In this document: positions 57,539-64,000 of the stretch, piece by piece | Layout: every line of letters begins with the position of its first letter | How positions within the stretch are numbered: the stretch's first letter is position 1 | NCBI RefSeq assembly: GCF_021233355.1 | Contig: NZ_CP089507.1 | Location: 1,550,001 to 1,614,000 of the forward strand | Length of the DNA: 64,000 nucleotides | Source: Luteimonas fraxinea | Lineage (GTDB): Bacteria; Pseudomonadota; Gammaproteobacteria; Xanthomonadales; Xanthomonadaceae | Direction: 5' to 3' | Notes under the pieces: model-generated | What the model saw: only the letters and a program-made list of their open reading frames with translations | Database searches by the model: none | Told to the model about the DNA's origin: nothing | Translations under genes and position numbers: made by a program

Positions 57539-60412
57539 TTAGAAATCGATACCCAGACGCGCGTAGATGAAGCGGCCCGGCAGGTCGTAGGTCGAGGCGT
57601 CGTAGCCGTTGAGGCTGCAGCTCAGGCACACCGGCGGTTCCTTGCCGGTCACGTTGTTGACGCCGAGCGCCAGACGCGTGCCCTTGAGCCAGGCGGTGTT
57701 GCGCCAGGACAGCTGCAGGTCGTGGTACGTGGTCGAACCGAGGCCGTTGACGTCGTTGTCGCTGTCGTCGCAGATCGGGAAGCCGTTGGCGCCGCCGCAG
57801 GATTCGACGAGGCTGTCGATGTAGCGCACCGTCCACGCCAGCGACCACGGGCCGCGGGTCCAGTCGGTGACCAGGGTGCCGCTCCACTCGGGGATCGCGC
57901 TGTTGTTGACCTCGACGCCCGGACGACGCGGTTCGAGTTCGCCGGTCTCGTTCGCCAGTTCGTAGCGCGTGACCCAGGTGGTCTTGGCGTCGAAGCGCAG
58001 GCGGCCCCAGTCGCGTTCGGGCAGCGTCCACGCGGCGGTGAAGTCCCAGCCGTCGGTCTTGATCGTGCCGAGATTGGCGAGGATGTCGTCGAAGCGGATG
58101 ATCTGGCCGCGATCGCTGCGCTCGTAGGACGCGCAGGAGAACGGATCGCGCGTGGCGATGCAGCGCTCGAGGATCGCCTGCGCATCAGGCGCCTGGATCG
58201 CGTCGTCGATGTGGTGGCGATAGAAGGTCACGCCGAGATCGACGCGGTCCGACCACCACACCTCGTCGGCGAACGACGGGCTCCAGACCGAGCCGACCAT
58301 CAGGCTGCGGCTGCGCTCGGGTTCGAGATCGGCATTGCCCGAGGTCACCACCGAGATCTGCGAATTGGTCTGCTCGTAGCCAGCCGGCACACCGTCCGCG
58401 GCGCAGGCAGGCGACACCACGGCGGCGCCGGAACACGGATCGACCAGGGTCGCGTCGAAGCGGCTCAGCGTGCCGTAGAGCTCGCCGATCGACGGCGCGC
58501 GGAAGCCTTCGGCGTAGCTCATGCGGAACAGCAGTTCGTCGACCGGCTGCCAGCGCAGGCCGACCTTGCCGGTGGTCTCGCCGCCGAAGGTCGAGTAATC
58601 GGAGTAACGACCGGCGATGCTGAGATCGAGGGTCTCGCCGAACACGGTGTCGCGCATCAGTGGCACGCTGAACTCGGCGTAGGCCTCGTTGACGTCGTAA
58701 TCGCCGCGGGTGATGCCCGACGGCACGCCGTTGTATTCGCCGGCGACGGTGATCGGATCGGGCGTGTAGCTGCCTTCGTACTTGCGGTATTCGACGCCGG
58801 CCGCGAATGCCAGCGGACCGGCCCACATCTCGAACAGATCGCCGGTGACGTTGGCCGAGGCCAGGGTCAGCGTGTTGCTGCTCTCGTCGCGGACGATCGG
58901 CTGGATGAAGGCGAGCATCTGCGGGGTGATCGTGCCCGGGCCGCCGAACAGATCCAGCGGTGTGCAGCCGGCGATCGCGGCGCACGCGGCCGGATCACCC
59001 AGCGCTTCGTTGATGCGGCGGATGTTGTAGCTGCCCGAATTGGTCTGCTCGGCGCGGCTCTGGCTGCGCACCAGATTCACGTCCCAGTTCCAGGTGCGCA
59101 CGCCGACACCGAACGTGCCTTCCAGGCCACCGGCCGCGTACCAGGTCTTGACGTCCTGCTGGTAGCGACGCGGGCCGCCTTCGACCGGTCGACGCGCGAG
59201 CAGGAACAGGTTCGGGTTGTCGCCCTCGGTGGTGAGGTCGAAGCCGAACGGATTGAACGGATTGAGCGCGGAAATGGTGAGCGTGCTTTCTGCGTAGGGG
59301 TTGTACACGCCGGCATCGGTGCCGAGGAAGATCGGCTCGGGCGCGGCCTGGTTGGCCGAAGTGCGCTCGTTGTAGAGCACGCGCGCGTAGGCCGAGACCT
59401 GCGGGGTGAACTCGAAACGCACCTGGCCGAACACCGACTTGCGCTCCGACGGGGTCAGCAGCAGGTTGTTCGGCGCGAAGTTGTAGCGGTCCGCGGTGCC
59501 GAAACAATGGAAATCGTCGGTGCGGGTACAGCCGGTCTGCGCCGGGTCGTAGAACGGCGACGTGGCGCCGTCGTTGGGCGTCAGATTGAACGACTCGCCG
59601 GTGTTCGGATCCTGAAACACGAAGCGGCCCTGCGGCGTCGCCGAGCTGCCGTTCGCGAGCCCGGTGCCGGGCACCGGCACGCTGGCGTTGGCGACCTTCG
59701 ACGAGGCGATTTCGCGCTGCTTGTAGTACGAAGCGCCGAGGAACCACTGCGCGCGTTCGCTGCTGCCACCCCAACCCAGATCCGCGCCCCAGGTCGCACC
59801 GCCGAGATCGTCGTACTCGCCGTAATGCAGGTCGAGCGTGCCGCCTTCGGCATCGCGCTTGGTGATGATGTTGACCACGCCGGCGATCGCGTCGGAGCCG
59901 TAGATCGACGAGGCGCCGTCTTCCAGCACTTCGATTCGGTCGATCAGCGCGAGCGGAATCGTATTGAGATCGACCGCCGAGCCGACGCCCGAGGCCGAGG
60001 ATTCGTTGACCCAGCGGATGCCGTCGACCAGCACCAGCACGCGCTTGGCGCCGAGATGACGCAGATCGACCGTCGCCGCGCCCGCGCCCACGCCGCCGCC
60101 ATCGGGCGGGAAGCCGAAGTTGCCGCTGGAATTGAACTTGGTATTGAGCGCCGCGCCGCTGGCGGTGAGGTTCTGCACGATATCGGCGACCGAGGTGAAG
60201 CCGCTGCGGTCGATGTCCTCGCGCGTGAGCACCTGCACCGGCACTGCGGTTTCCAGTTCCGCCTTGCGGATGCGCGAGCCGGTGACCTGGACGGTATCGA
60301 GCGTGCGCGCCTCGGGCTGCGGCGCGGGCGCCTGGGCATTGGCGGCGGCGGGCAGGGCAAGCAGCAGCGACAGCTGGACTGCGGCGGCCAGGCGGTGGCG
60401 AGGCATCGTCAT
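57539..60412 (-). CDS. TonB-dependent outer-membrane receptor
   Basis: A 957-residue outer-membrane gated channel. The signal peptide ends near ANAQA (residue 28); a TonB-box-like [10 protein letters not shown] follows. The plug domain has [35 protein letters not shown] and [13 protein letters not shown]. The barrel ends in YARLGIDF with terminal Phe. The Gly/Ala-rich plug insert ([20 protein letters not shown]) is typical of the large receptors of Xanthomonadaceae that import plant or polymer-derived molecules or peptides; no siderophore genes are nearby. A perfect 18 bp dyad 55 bp upstream may be its operator. It belongs with the minus-strand genes upstream (PLP enzyme, M20, TauE). Confidence 0.92.
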   Translation of the reverse strand: MTMPRHRLAAAVQLSLLLALPAAANAQAPAPQPEARTLDTVQVTGSRIRKAELETAVPVQVLTREDIDRSGFTSVADIVQNLTASGAALNTKFNSSGNFGFPPDGGGVGAGAATVDLRHLGAKRVLVLVDGIRWVNESSASGVGSAVDLNTIPLALIDRIEVLEDGASSIYGSDAIAGVVNIITKRDAEGGTLDLHYGEYDDLGGATWGADLGWGGSSERAQWFLGASYYKQREIASSKVANASVPVPGTGLANGSSATPQGRFVFQDPNTGESFNLTPNDGATSPFYDPAQTGCTRTDDFHCFGTADRYNFAPNNLLLTPSERKSVFGQVRFEFTPQVSAYARVLYNERTSANQAAPEPIFLGTDAGVYNPYAESTLTISALNPFNPFGFDLTTEGDNPNLFLLARRPVEGGPRRYQQDVKTWYAAGGLEGTFGVGVRTWNWDVNLVRSQSRAEQTNSGSYNIRRINEALGDPAACAAIAGCTPLDLFGGPGTITPQMLAFIQPIVRDESSNTLTLASANVTGDLFEMWAGPLAFAAGVEYRKYEGSYTPDPITVAGEYNGVPSGITRGDYDVNEAYAEFSVPLMRDTVFGETLDLSIAGRYSDYSTFGGETTGKVGLRWQPVDELLFRMSYAEGFRAPSIGELYGTLSRFDATLVDPCSGAAVVSPACAADGVPAGYEQTNSQISVVTSGNADLEPERSRSLMVGSVWSPSFADEVWWSDRVDLGVTFYRHHIDDAIQAPDAQAILERCIATRDPFSCASYERSDRGQIIRFDDILANLGTIKTDGWDFTAAWTLPERDWGRLRFDAKTTWVTRYELANETGELEPRRPGVEVNNSAIPEWSGTLVTDWTRGPWSLAWTVRYIDSLVESCGGANGFPICDDSDNDVNGLGSTTYHDLQLSWRNTAWLKGTRLALGVNNVTGKEPPVCLSCSLNGYDASTYDLPGRFIYARLGIDF

Positions 60413-60466
60413 GTGTGCAACTCCGAATGGTGCGGAAGGTCGTGCCGGTGCCCCTGTGCCGCCGGC

Positions 60467-60484
60467 GATTCGTTGTAACGAATC
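60467..60484. promoter_or_regulatory. Perfect 8 bp dyad upstream of TonB-dependent receptor
   Basis: GATTCGTT-GT-AACGAATC, a perfect palindrome with a two-base centre, 55-72 bp upstream of the receptor start, in the 119 bp between it and the PLP-enzyme gene. It looks like a LacI/TetR-type operator; no such regulator is in the window. Confidence 0.65.
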
Positions 60485-60531
60485 CTTAACCTGCCCGCAC
60501 CTGGGGTCAACCCCAGCTTGACGCGTGGCGC

Positions 60532-61647
60532 TCAGTCGGCGGTATCACCAGCCGTCGCGAGCACGGGCAGCGCTGCGGCCTGTTCGGCCACCGCGCGCAC
60601 CAGCGTGTCGGCGGCGTCCATGTCGAAGCCGTGGGCCGCGTACCAGTCCGGGTTGTAGTAGCTGTGCGCATAGCGCTCGCCGCCATCGCACAGGATGCTG
60701 ACGATCGAACCGCTGCGACCGGCCGCGCGCATCGCATGCGCGACATGCAGCACGCCGATGACGTTGGTGCCGGTGGAGCCGCCGACGCGACGACCCAGAC
60801 GCGTATTGGTCCAGCGCATCGCCGCGAGGCTCAGCGCGTCGGGCACTTTCAGCATCGCGTCGACGCAGCCGGGAATGAAGCTGGCTTCCGCGCGCGGGCG
60901 GCCGATGCCTTCGATGCGCGACGATGGCGCGACGGCGTCGGCATCGCCGGACGTGTCGCCGTCGATGCAGCGCGCGTAATGGGCGAAGAACGCGGAGTGT
61001 TCGGGATCGGCGCACAGCACGCGCGTGTCATAGCCGCGATAGCTGGCGTAGCGGCCGATCGTCGCACTGGTGCCACCGGTACCGGCGCTGCAGACGATCC
61101 AGCGCGGCACCGGATGGGCTTCCTGCGACATCTGCTTGAAGATCGACTCGGCAATATTGTTGTTCGCGCGCCAGTCGGTCGCCCGCTCGGCATAGGTGAA
61201 CTGGTCCATGAAGTGACCGCCCGTTTCGCGGGCGAGCTGCACCGAGGCCTCGCCGATGCCGCAGGCGCTGGGTACCAGATGGCAGCGGCCGCCGTGGAAT
61301 TCGATCGCGGCGATCTTCTCCGGCGAGGTCGACGCCGGCATCACCGCGACGAAGGGCAGGCCCAGCAGTCGCGCGAAATACGCTTCCGAAACCGCGGTCG
61401 AACCGCTCGACGCCTCGACCACCGTGCTGCCCGCATGCAGCCAGCCGTTGGCCAGCGCGTAGAGGAACAGCGAGCGCGCGAGCCGGTGCTTGAGGCTGCC
61501 GGTCGGATGGCTGGATTCGTCCTTGAGATAGACGTCGATGCCGGGAAAGCCCGGCAGCGCCAGCGGAATCAGATGGGTGTCGGCCGAGCGGTTGAAATCG
61601 GCTTCGATCTTGCGGATGGCCTGGGCCACCCAGTCGCGCTGGGACAT
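60532..61647 (-). CDS. PLP-dependent cysteine synthase/cysteine desulfhydrase-like enzyme
   Basis: A 371-residue fold-type II PLP protein. The Schiff-base Lys lies in [13 protein letters not shown], the phosphate-binding loop is seen in [13 protein letters not shown] and [20 protein letters not shown] is the usual asparagine-loop region. It resembles the Cds1-type L-cysteine desulfhydrases (cysteine to sulfide, ammonia and pyruvate) more than CysK/CysM because of the extended C-terminal part ([20 protein letters not shown]). It is preceded on the same strand by the M20 amidohydrolase and followed by the TonB receptor. Cysteine synthase activity cannot be excluded. The start at 61647 ([20 protein letters not shown]) avoids a poorly conserved longer frame. 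Confidence 0.88.
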   Translation of the reverse strand: MSQRDWVAQAIRKIEADFNRSADTHLIPLALPGFPGIDVYLKDESSHPTGSLKHRLARSLFLYALANGWLHAGSTVVEASSGSTAVSEAYFARLLGLPFVAVMPASTSPEKIAAIEFHGGRCHLVPSACGIGEASVQLARETGGHFMDQFTYAERATDWRANNNIAESIFKQMSQEAHPVPRWIVCSAGTGGTSATIGRYASYRGYDTRVLCADPEHSAFFAHYARCIDGDTSGDADAVAPSSRIEGIGRPRAEASFIPGCVDAMLKVPDALSLAAMRWTNTRLGRRVGGSTGTNVIGVLHVAHAMRAAGRSGSIVSILCDGGERYAHSYYNPDWYAAHGFDMDAADTLVRAVAEQAAALPVLATAGDTAD

Positions 61648-61744
61648 GGGGCACTCGCGTGGAGATGTCGACGGCCGCGATGGGTCCGCGGCGCGGCGCA
61701 CAGCTTACGCCGGTCCGCGCGCCACAGCAGCGCGCCGGTCCCGC

Positions 61745-62923
61745 TCAGCCCAGACGACGCCGCACGATGCGGTCGAACACCGCGGCGGCGACCGGCAGCA
61801 GGCCGTCGTCGAAGCGGAAGGTCGGGTGGTGGCACATCGCGCTGTCCATGCCGAGGAACAGGTAGGCGCCGGGCCACTGTTCGAGCATGTAGGAGAAGTC
61901 GTCGGAGAACGGATACGCGCGCAGATCGGTTTTGACGTGGTCCGCGCCGAGCACGTCGGCGATCGCCTCGGCCGCCAGCGCGGCCTGCTCGGGTGCGTTG
62001 ACGCAGGGCGGGCACGAGTGCGGAATCTCCAGCGCGATGCTGCAGCCCGAGATCTGCGCATGGCCCTCGCACAGTGCGCGCAGGCGCTTGAGCAGTTCGT
62101 CGTGCACATCCTTCGACAGCGAGCGGATCGTGCCGCTGAGCGTGGCGGTCGACGGAATGATGTTGTGCGTGGTGCCGGCCTGCAGCGAACCGACGTTGAT
62201 CAGCGCCGCTTCCATCGGGTCGATGTGACGGCCGACGATCGCGCCGATGTCCACGGCCAGACGCGCCGCGACCTGCAGCGGATCGTTCGCACGATGCGGC
62301 GCGGCGGCGTGGCCACCGACGCCCTCGATCGCGATCTCGAACACCGCCAGCGACTGCAGCGTGGCGCCGCTGCGCACGCTCGCCTCGCCGGTCTTGAGCG
62401 CCGGCATGTTGTGGAAGGCGTAGACCTCGTCGCAGGGCCAGCGCGCGAACAGGCCGTCCTCGATCATCCGGATCGCACCGCGCCCACCCTCTTCGGCCGG
62501 CTGGAAGATCAGCACCACGCGGCCACTGGCCGGCGGATGCGCCATCAGGTGTCGCGCGGTACCGAGCAGTGCGGACGTATGACCGTCGTGCCCGCAGGTA
62601 TGCGCCACGCCCGGGCGCTGCGAGCGGTACGGCAGTTCGCCACGCGCGTCGGCGACCTCGTCCATCGGCAGCGCGTCCATGTCCGCGCGCAGGCCGATCG
62701 ACAGGCCCGGCGCGCCGCTGTCGATCACCGCGACCACGCCGGTGCCGCCCAGGCACGTGTGTACCTCGAGACCGAGTGCACGCAGCTCGCGGATGACCAG
62801 CGCCGAGGTCTTCACTTCCTCGAAGCCGAGTTCCGGCCACGCGTGGATCTCGTGGCGCCATGCAGTCATCTGCGGCGCCAGCGCGGCAATGGAGTCGGGA
62901 ATGCTCGGTGCGGAAGTGGTCAT
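61745..62923 (-). CDS. M20-family amidohydrolase (N-acyl-amino-acid/hippurate hydrolase type)
   Basis: A 392-residue zinc/manganese amidohydrolase. WRHEIHAWPELGFEE is the N-terminal signature, GLRADMDALPM and HTCGHDGHTSALLG provide metal ligands, QPAEEGGRGA the catalytic Glu pair and GVGGHAAAPHRANDP the dimerisation lid. The group includes hippurate hydrolases, indole-acetyl-amino acid hydrolases and deacetylases of N-acetylated cysteine conjugates (YxeP/SndB-like). The neighbouring cysteine-type PLP enzyme makes a sulfur-containing N-acyl substrate plausible. It follows the TauE gene by 28 bp. Confidence 0.93.
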   Translation of the reverse strand: MTTSAPSIPDSIAALAPQMTAWRHEIHAWPELGFEEVKTSALVIRELRALGLEVHTCLGGTGVVAVIDSGAPGLSIGLRADMDALPMDEVADARGELPYRSQRPGVAHTCGHDGHTSALLGTARHLMAHPPASGRVVLIFQPAEEGGRGAIRMIEDGLFARWPCDEVYAFHNMPALKTGEASVRSGATLQSLAVFEIAIEGVGGHAAAPHRANDPLQVAARLAVDIGAIVGRHIDPMEAALINVGSLQAGTTHNIIPSTATLSGTIRSLSKDVHDELLKRLRALCEGHAQISGCSIALEIPHSCPPCVNAPEQAALAAEAIADVLGADHVKTDLRAYPFSDDFSYMLEQWPGAYLFLGMDSAMCHHPTFRFDDGLLPVAAAVFDRIVRRRLG

Positions 62924-62951
62924 GGACGGTCCAACGGAAGAAGGAAAAGAA

Positions 62952-63749
62952 TCACAGGAACAGCAGGCTCGCGCCGACGCAGTACAGGAACACCGCGAAC
63001 ACGCGCTTGAGCGCGGCGCCGCTGATCGCATGCGCTAGCCGCGTGCCCCAGGGCGCGGCGATCACCGACGCCAGCGCGATGCCGATCGCGCCCGGCAGAT
63101 ACACATAGCCCCAGGAGACGCCCGGCAGCACATCCGCCGGCGCCTGCAGCGCATAGCCCGCCGCGGCGGCAAATGCGATGAAGATGCCGCAGGCCGACGA
63201 GGTGCCGACTGCGCGCACCGGGGACACGCCGAGCCACACCAGCAACGGCATGGTCATGCCGCCGCCCCCGATGCCGACGATCGACGACAGCGCGCCGATG
63301 CCGACACCCGCGCCCGACAGTCCGACGCCGGTCGGCACCACCGCATCGCCACCGGGCGGCGGCGTGCGCGACAGCAACAACTGCGTGCCGACGACCGCGC
63401 AATAGCCGACCACGCAGTAGCGCAGCACGTCGCCGTCGAGCAGCACCGCGAGCCAGCTGCCGATCCAGCCGCCGAGCATCACGCCGGGCACCATCCACGC
63501 GACCGTGCGCCACAACACGCTGCGCCGCAAATGGTGCGCGCGCGCTGACGACAGCCCGGTCAGGATGATGCTCGCCAGCGCGGTCGCGAGCGCGGCGTGC
63601 ATCGCCGCGTCCTGCGGCACGCCGTAGAGCGGCAGGAGCCACACCAGCGCGGTCACCAGCACCAGGCCACCGCCGATGCCGAGCAGACCGGCGAGCACGC
63701 CGGCGACTGCACCGAGCAGCGGGAAACAGAGCATTGACCAGGTCAGCAT
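62952..63749 (-). CDS. TauE/SafE (TSUP) family membrane exporter
   Basis: A 265-residue transporter with about eight membrane helices in two inverted halves. GVLAGLLGIGGGLVLVTALV and GALSSIVGIGGGGMTMPLLV are the repeated glycine-rich signature of TSUP proteins, which move sulfite, sulfoacetate or other organosulfonates, or in some cases other anions. In gene order it is the first of a minus-strand set with the M20 hydrolase and the PLP desulfhydrase-like enzyme, so export or uptake of a sulfur by-product is a fair inference. Confidence 0.92.
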   Translation of the reverse strand: MLTWSMLCFPLLGAVAGVLAGLLGIGGGLVLVTALVWLLPLYGVPQDAAMHAALATALASIILTGLSSARAHHLRRSVLWRTVAWMVPGVMLGGWIGSWLAVLLDGDVLRYCVVGYCAVVGTQLLLSRTPPPGGDAVVPTGVGLSGAGVGIGALSSIVGIGGGGMTMPLLVWLGVSPVRAVGTSSACGIFIAFAAAAGYALQAPADVLPGVSWGYVYLPGAIGIALASVIAAPWGTRLAHAISGAALKRVFAVFLYCVGASLLFL

Positions 63750-63805
63750 GCTTTGGACACGTGTTGTGCAGCGGAACGCGGTGTGCGACGCACGCAGCGA
63801 ACTGG

Positions 63806-63843
63806 AGCCCTCCCCCGTTTGCGGGGGAGGGTTGGGTGGGGGA
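63806..63843. repeat. Palindromic repeat unit, family A-like (CCCTCCCCCG variant)
   Basis: AGCCCTCCCCCGTTTGCGGG followed by GGAGGGTTGGGTGGGGGA. It is a hairpin with a G-rich tail, the same build as family A but a different base sequence. Confidence 0.65.
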
Positions 63844-63926
63844 GAACCGTCAGGTCGCTACGGCAATCGGACACAAGCGGTAAATCGGACTTGGGATCAC
63901 GCAGAGCAGCAAACGGATCGTTCATC

Positions 63927-63960
63927 CTCAACCCAGCCTTCCCCCGCGAGCGGGGGAAGG
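63927..63960. repeat. Facing arm of the variant palindromic repeat
   Basis: CTCAACCCAGCCTTCCCCCG followed by CGAGCGGGGGAAGG, inverted relative to the unit at 63806. The two form a pair with an 83 bp spacer. No gene is seen from 63750 to the window end. Confidence 0.65.
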
Positions 63961-64000
63961 TGCTGCATTGCGCTCGGGGATAGAGGGCCAACACCACGCG

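Noticed and set aside
57722..60478. 918-residue open frame opposite the TonB-dependent receptor
   Set aside because: Antisense shadow; the receptor has signal peptide, plug and barrel terminus on the other strand.
60413..60531. Riboswitch upstream of the TonB-dependent receptor
   Set aside because: The 119 bp gap lacks a cobalamin or other known aptamer core; the only structure is a short operator-like dyad.

Overview
The window is a gene-dense, high-GC (roughly two-thirds or more G+C) chromosomal segment with almost no spare DNA. Gene content and repeat families point to a gammaproteobacterium of the Xanthomonadaceae/Lysobacteraceae (Lysobacter, Luteimonas or a close relative). The evidence is: a homodimeric-type pyruvate dehydrogenase E1 (aceE), the dgkA-PAP2-eptA lipid A operon, a plant-type glutamate-cysteine ligase, a Grx4-rhodanese fusion, tandem DsbA proteins after engB/cytochrome c4, and three families of short palindromic repeats of a kind common in this family. 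The genus is an inference. I found no prophage, transposase, CRISPR array, rRNA or tRNA, and the window reads as core plus lineage-specific chromosome.

Layout. 1-4949: the 5' part of aceE (minus strand), then an overlapping three-gene signalling operon of one membrane histidine kinase and two stand-alone receiver proteins. 5230-7993: minus-strand operon dgkA-PAP2-eptA for lipid A phosphoethanolamine modification and diacylglycerol recycling. 8400-10685: malic enzyme maeB. 10800-19883: a probable C4-dicarboxylate uptake and sensing block (OprO/P-type porin, esterase, dctA, divergent second porin, DctB-like hybrid kinase, and a LuxR-type response regulator). 20057-24443: a beta-propeller diguanylate cyclase and a QEGLA/MATCAP-type putative metallopeptidase. 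24735-32400: rsgA, an aminotransferase-led four-gene overlapping operon, a polysaccharide deacetylase, a Grx/degenerate A-type/rhodanese fusion and an IPNS-like oxygenase. 32401-33313: a 0.9 kb non-coding stretch with a 526 bp long-inverted-repeat element flanked by microsatellites. 33314-36766: a CbrA/CrbS-like transporter-kinase.

36862-42097: small and unknown proteins, DegV, a Dph6-like PP-loop protein and an L,D-transpeptidase. 41255-43840: the formaldehyde detoxification operon frmR-frmA-unknown-fghA, with a visible FrmR-type operator. 44038-47814: a LysR regulator, two small divergent genes and an EAL-CBS-GGDDF c-di-GMP protein. 48013-52853: GST, ppc and gshA. 53031-57203: engB divergent from cytochrome c4, two DsbA-type oxidoreductases and an endonuclease/phosphatase-family protein. 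57539-63749: a minus-strand set (TauE/SafE exporter, M20 amidohydrolase, cysteine-desulfhydrase-like PLP enzyme, TonB-dependent receptor) that may handle sulfur-amino-acid derivatives.

How the parts fit. Signalling is prominent: three histidine kinases (two share the same PAS/HisKA/HATPase/receiver back end behind different sensors), three separate response regulators and two c-di-GMP enzymes. Carbon flux genes cluster around C4 acids: dctA, the porins, maeB, ppc and the start of aceE. Glutathione and thiol chemistry recurs: gshA, GST, frm operon, Grx fusion, DsbA pair. Nothing seen is unambiguously a new system. The best candidates for a second look are the Grx-degenerate-A-type-rhodanese fusion, the QEGLA peptidase, the long inverted repeat at 32.5-33.0 kb, and the sulfur-themed cluster with its perfect operator-like dyad at 60467-60484.
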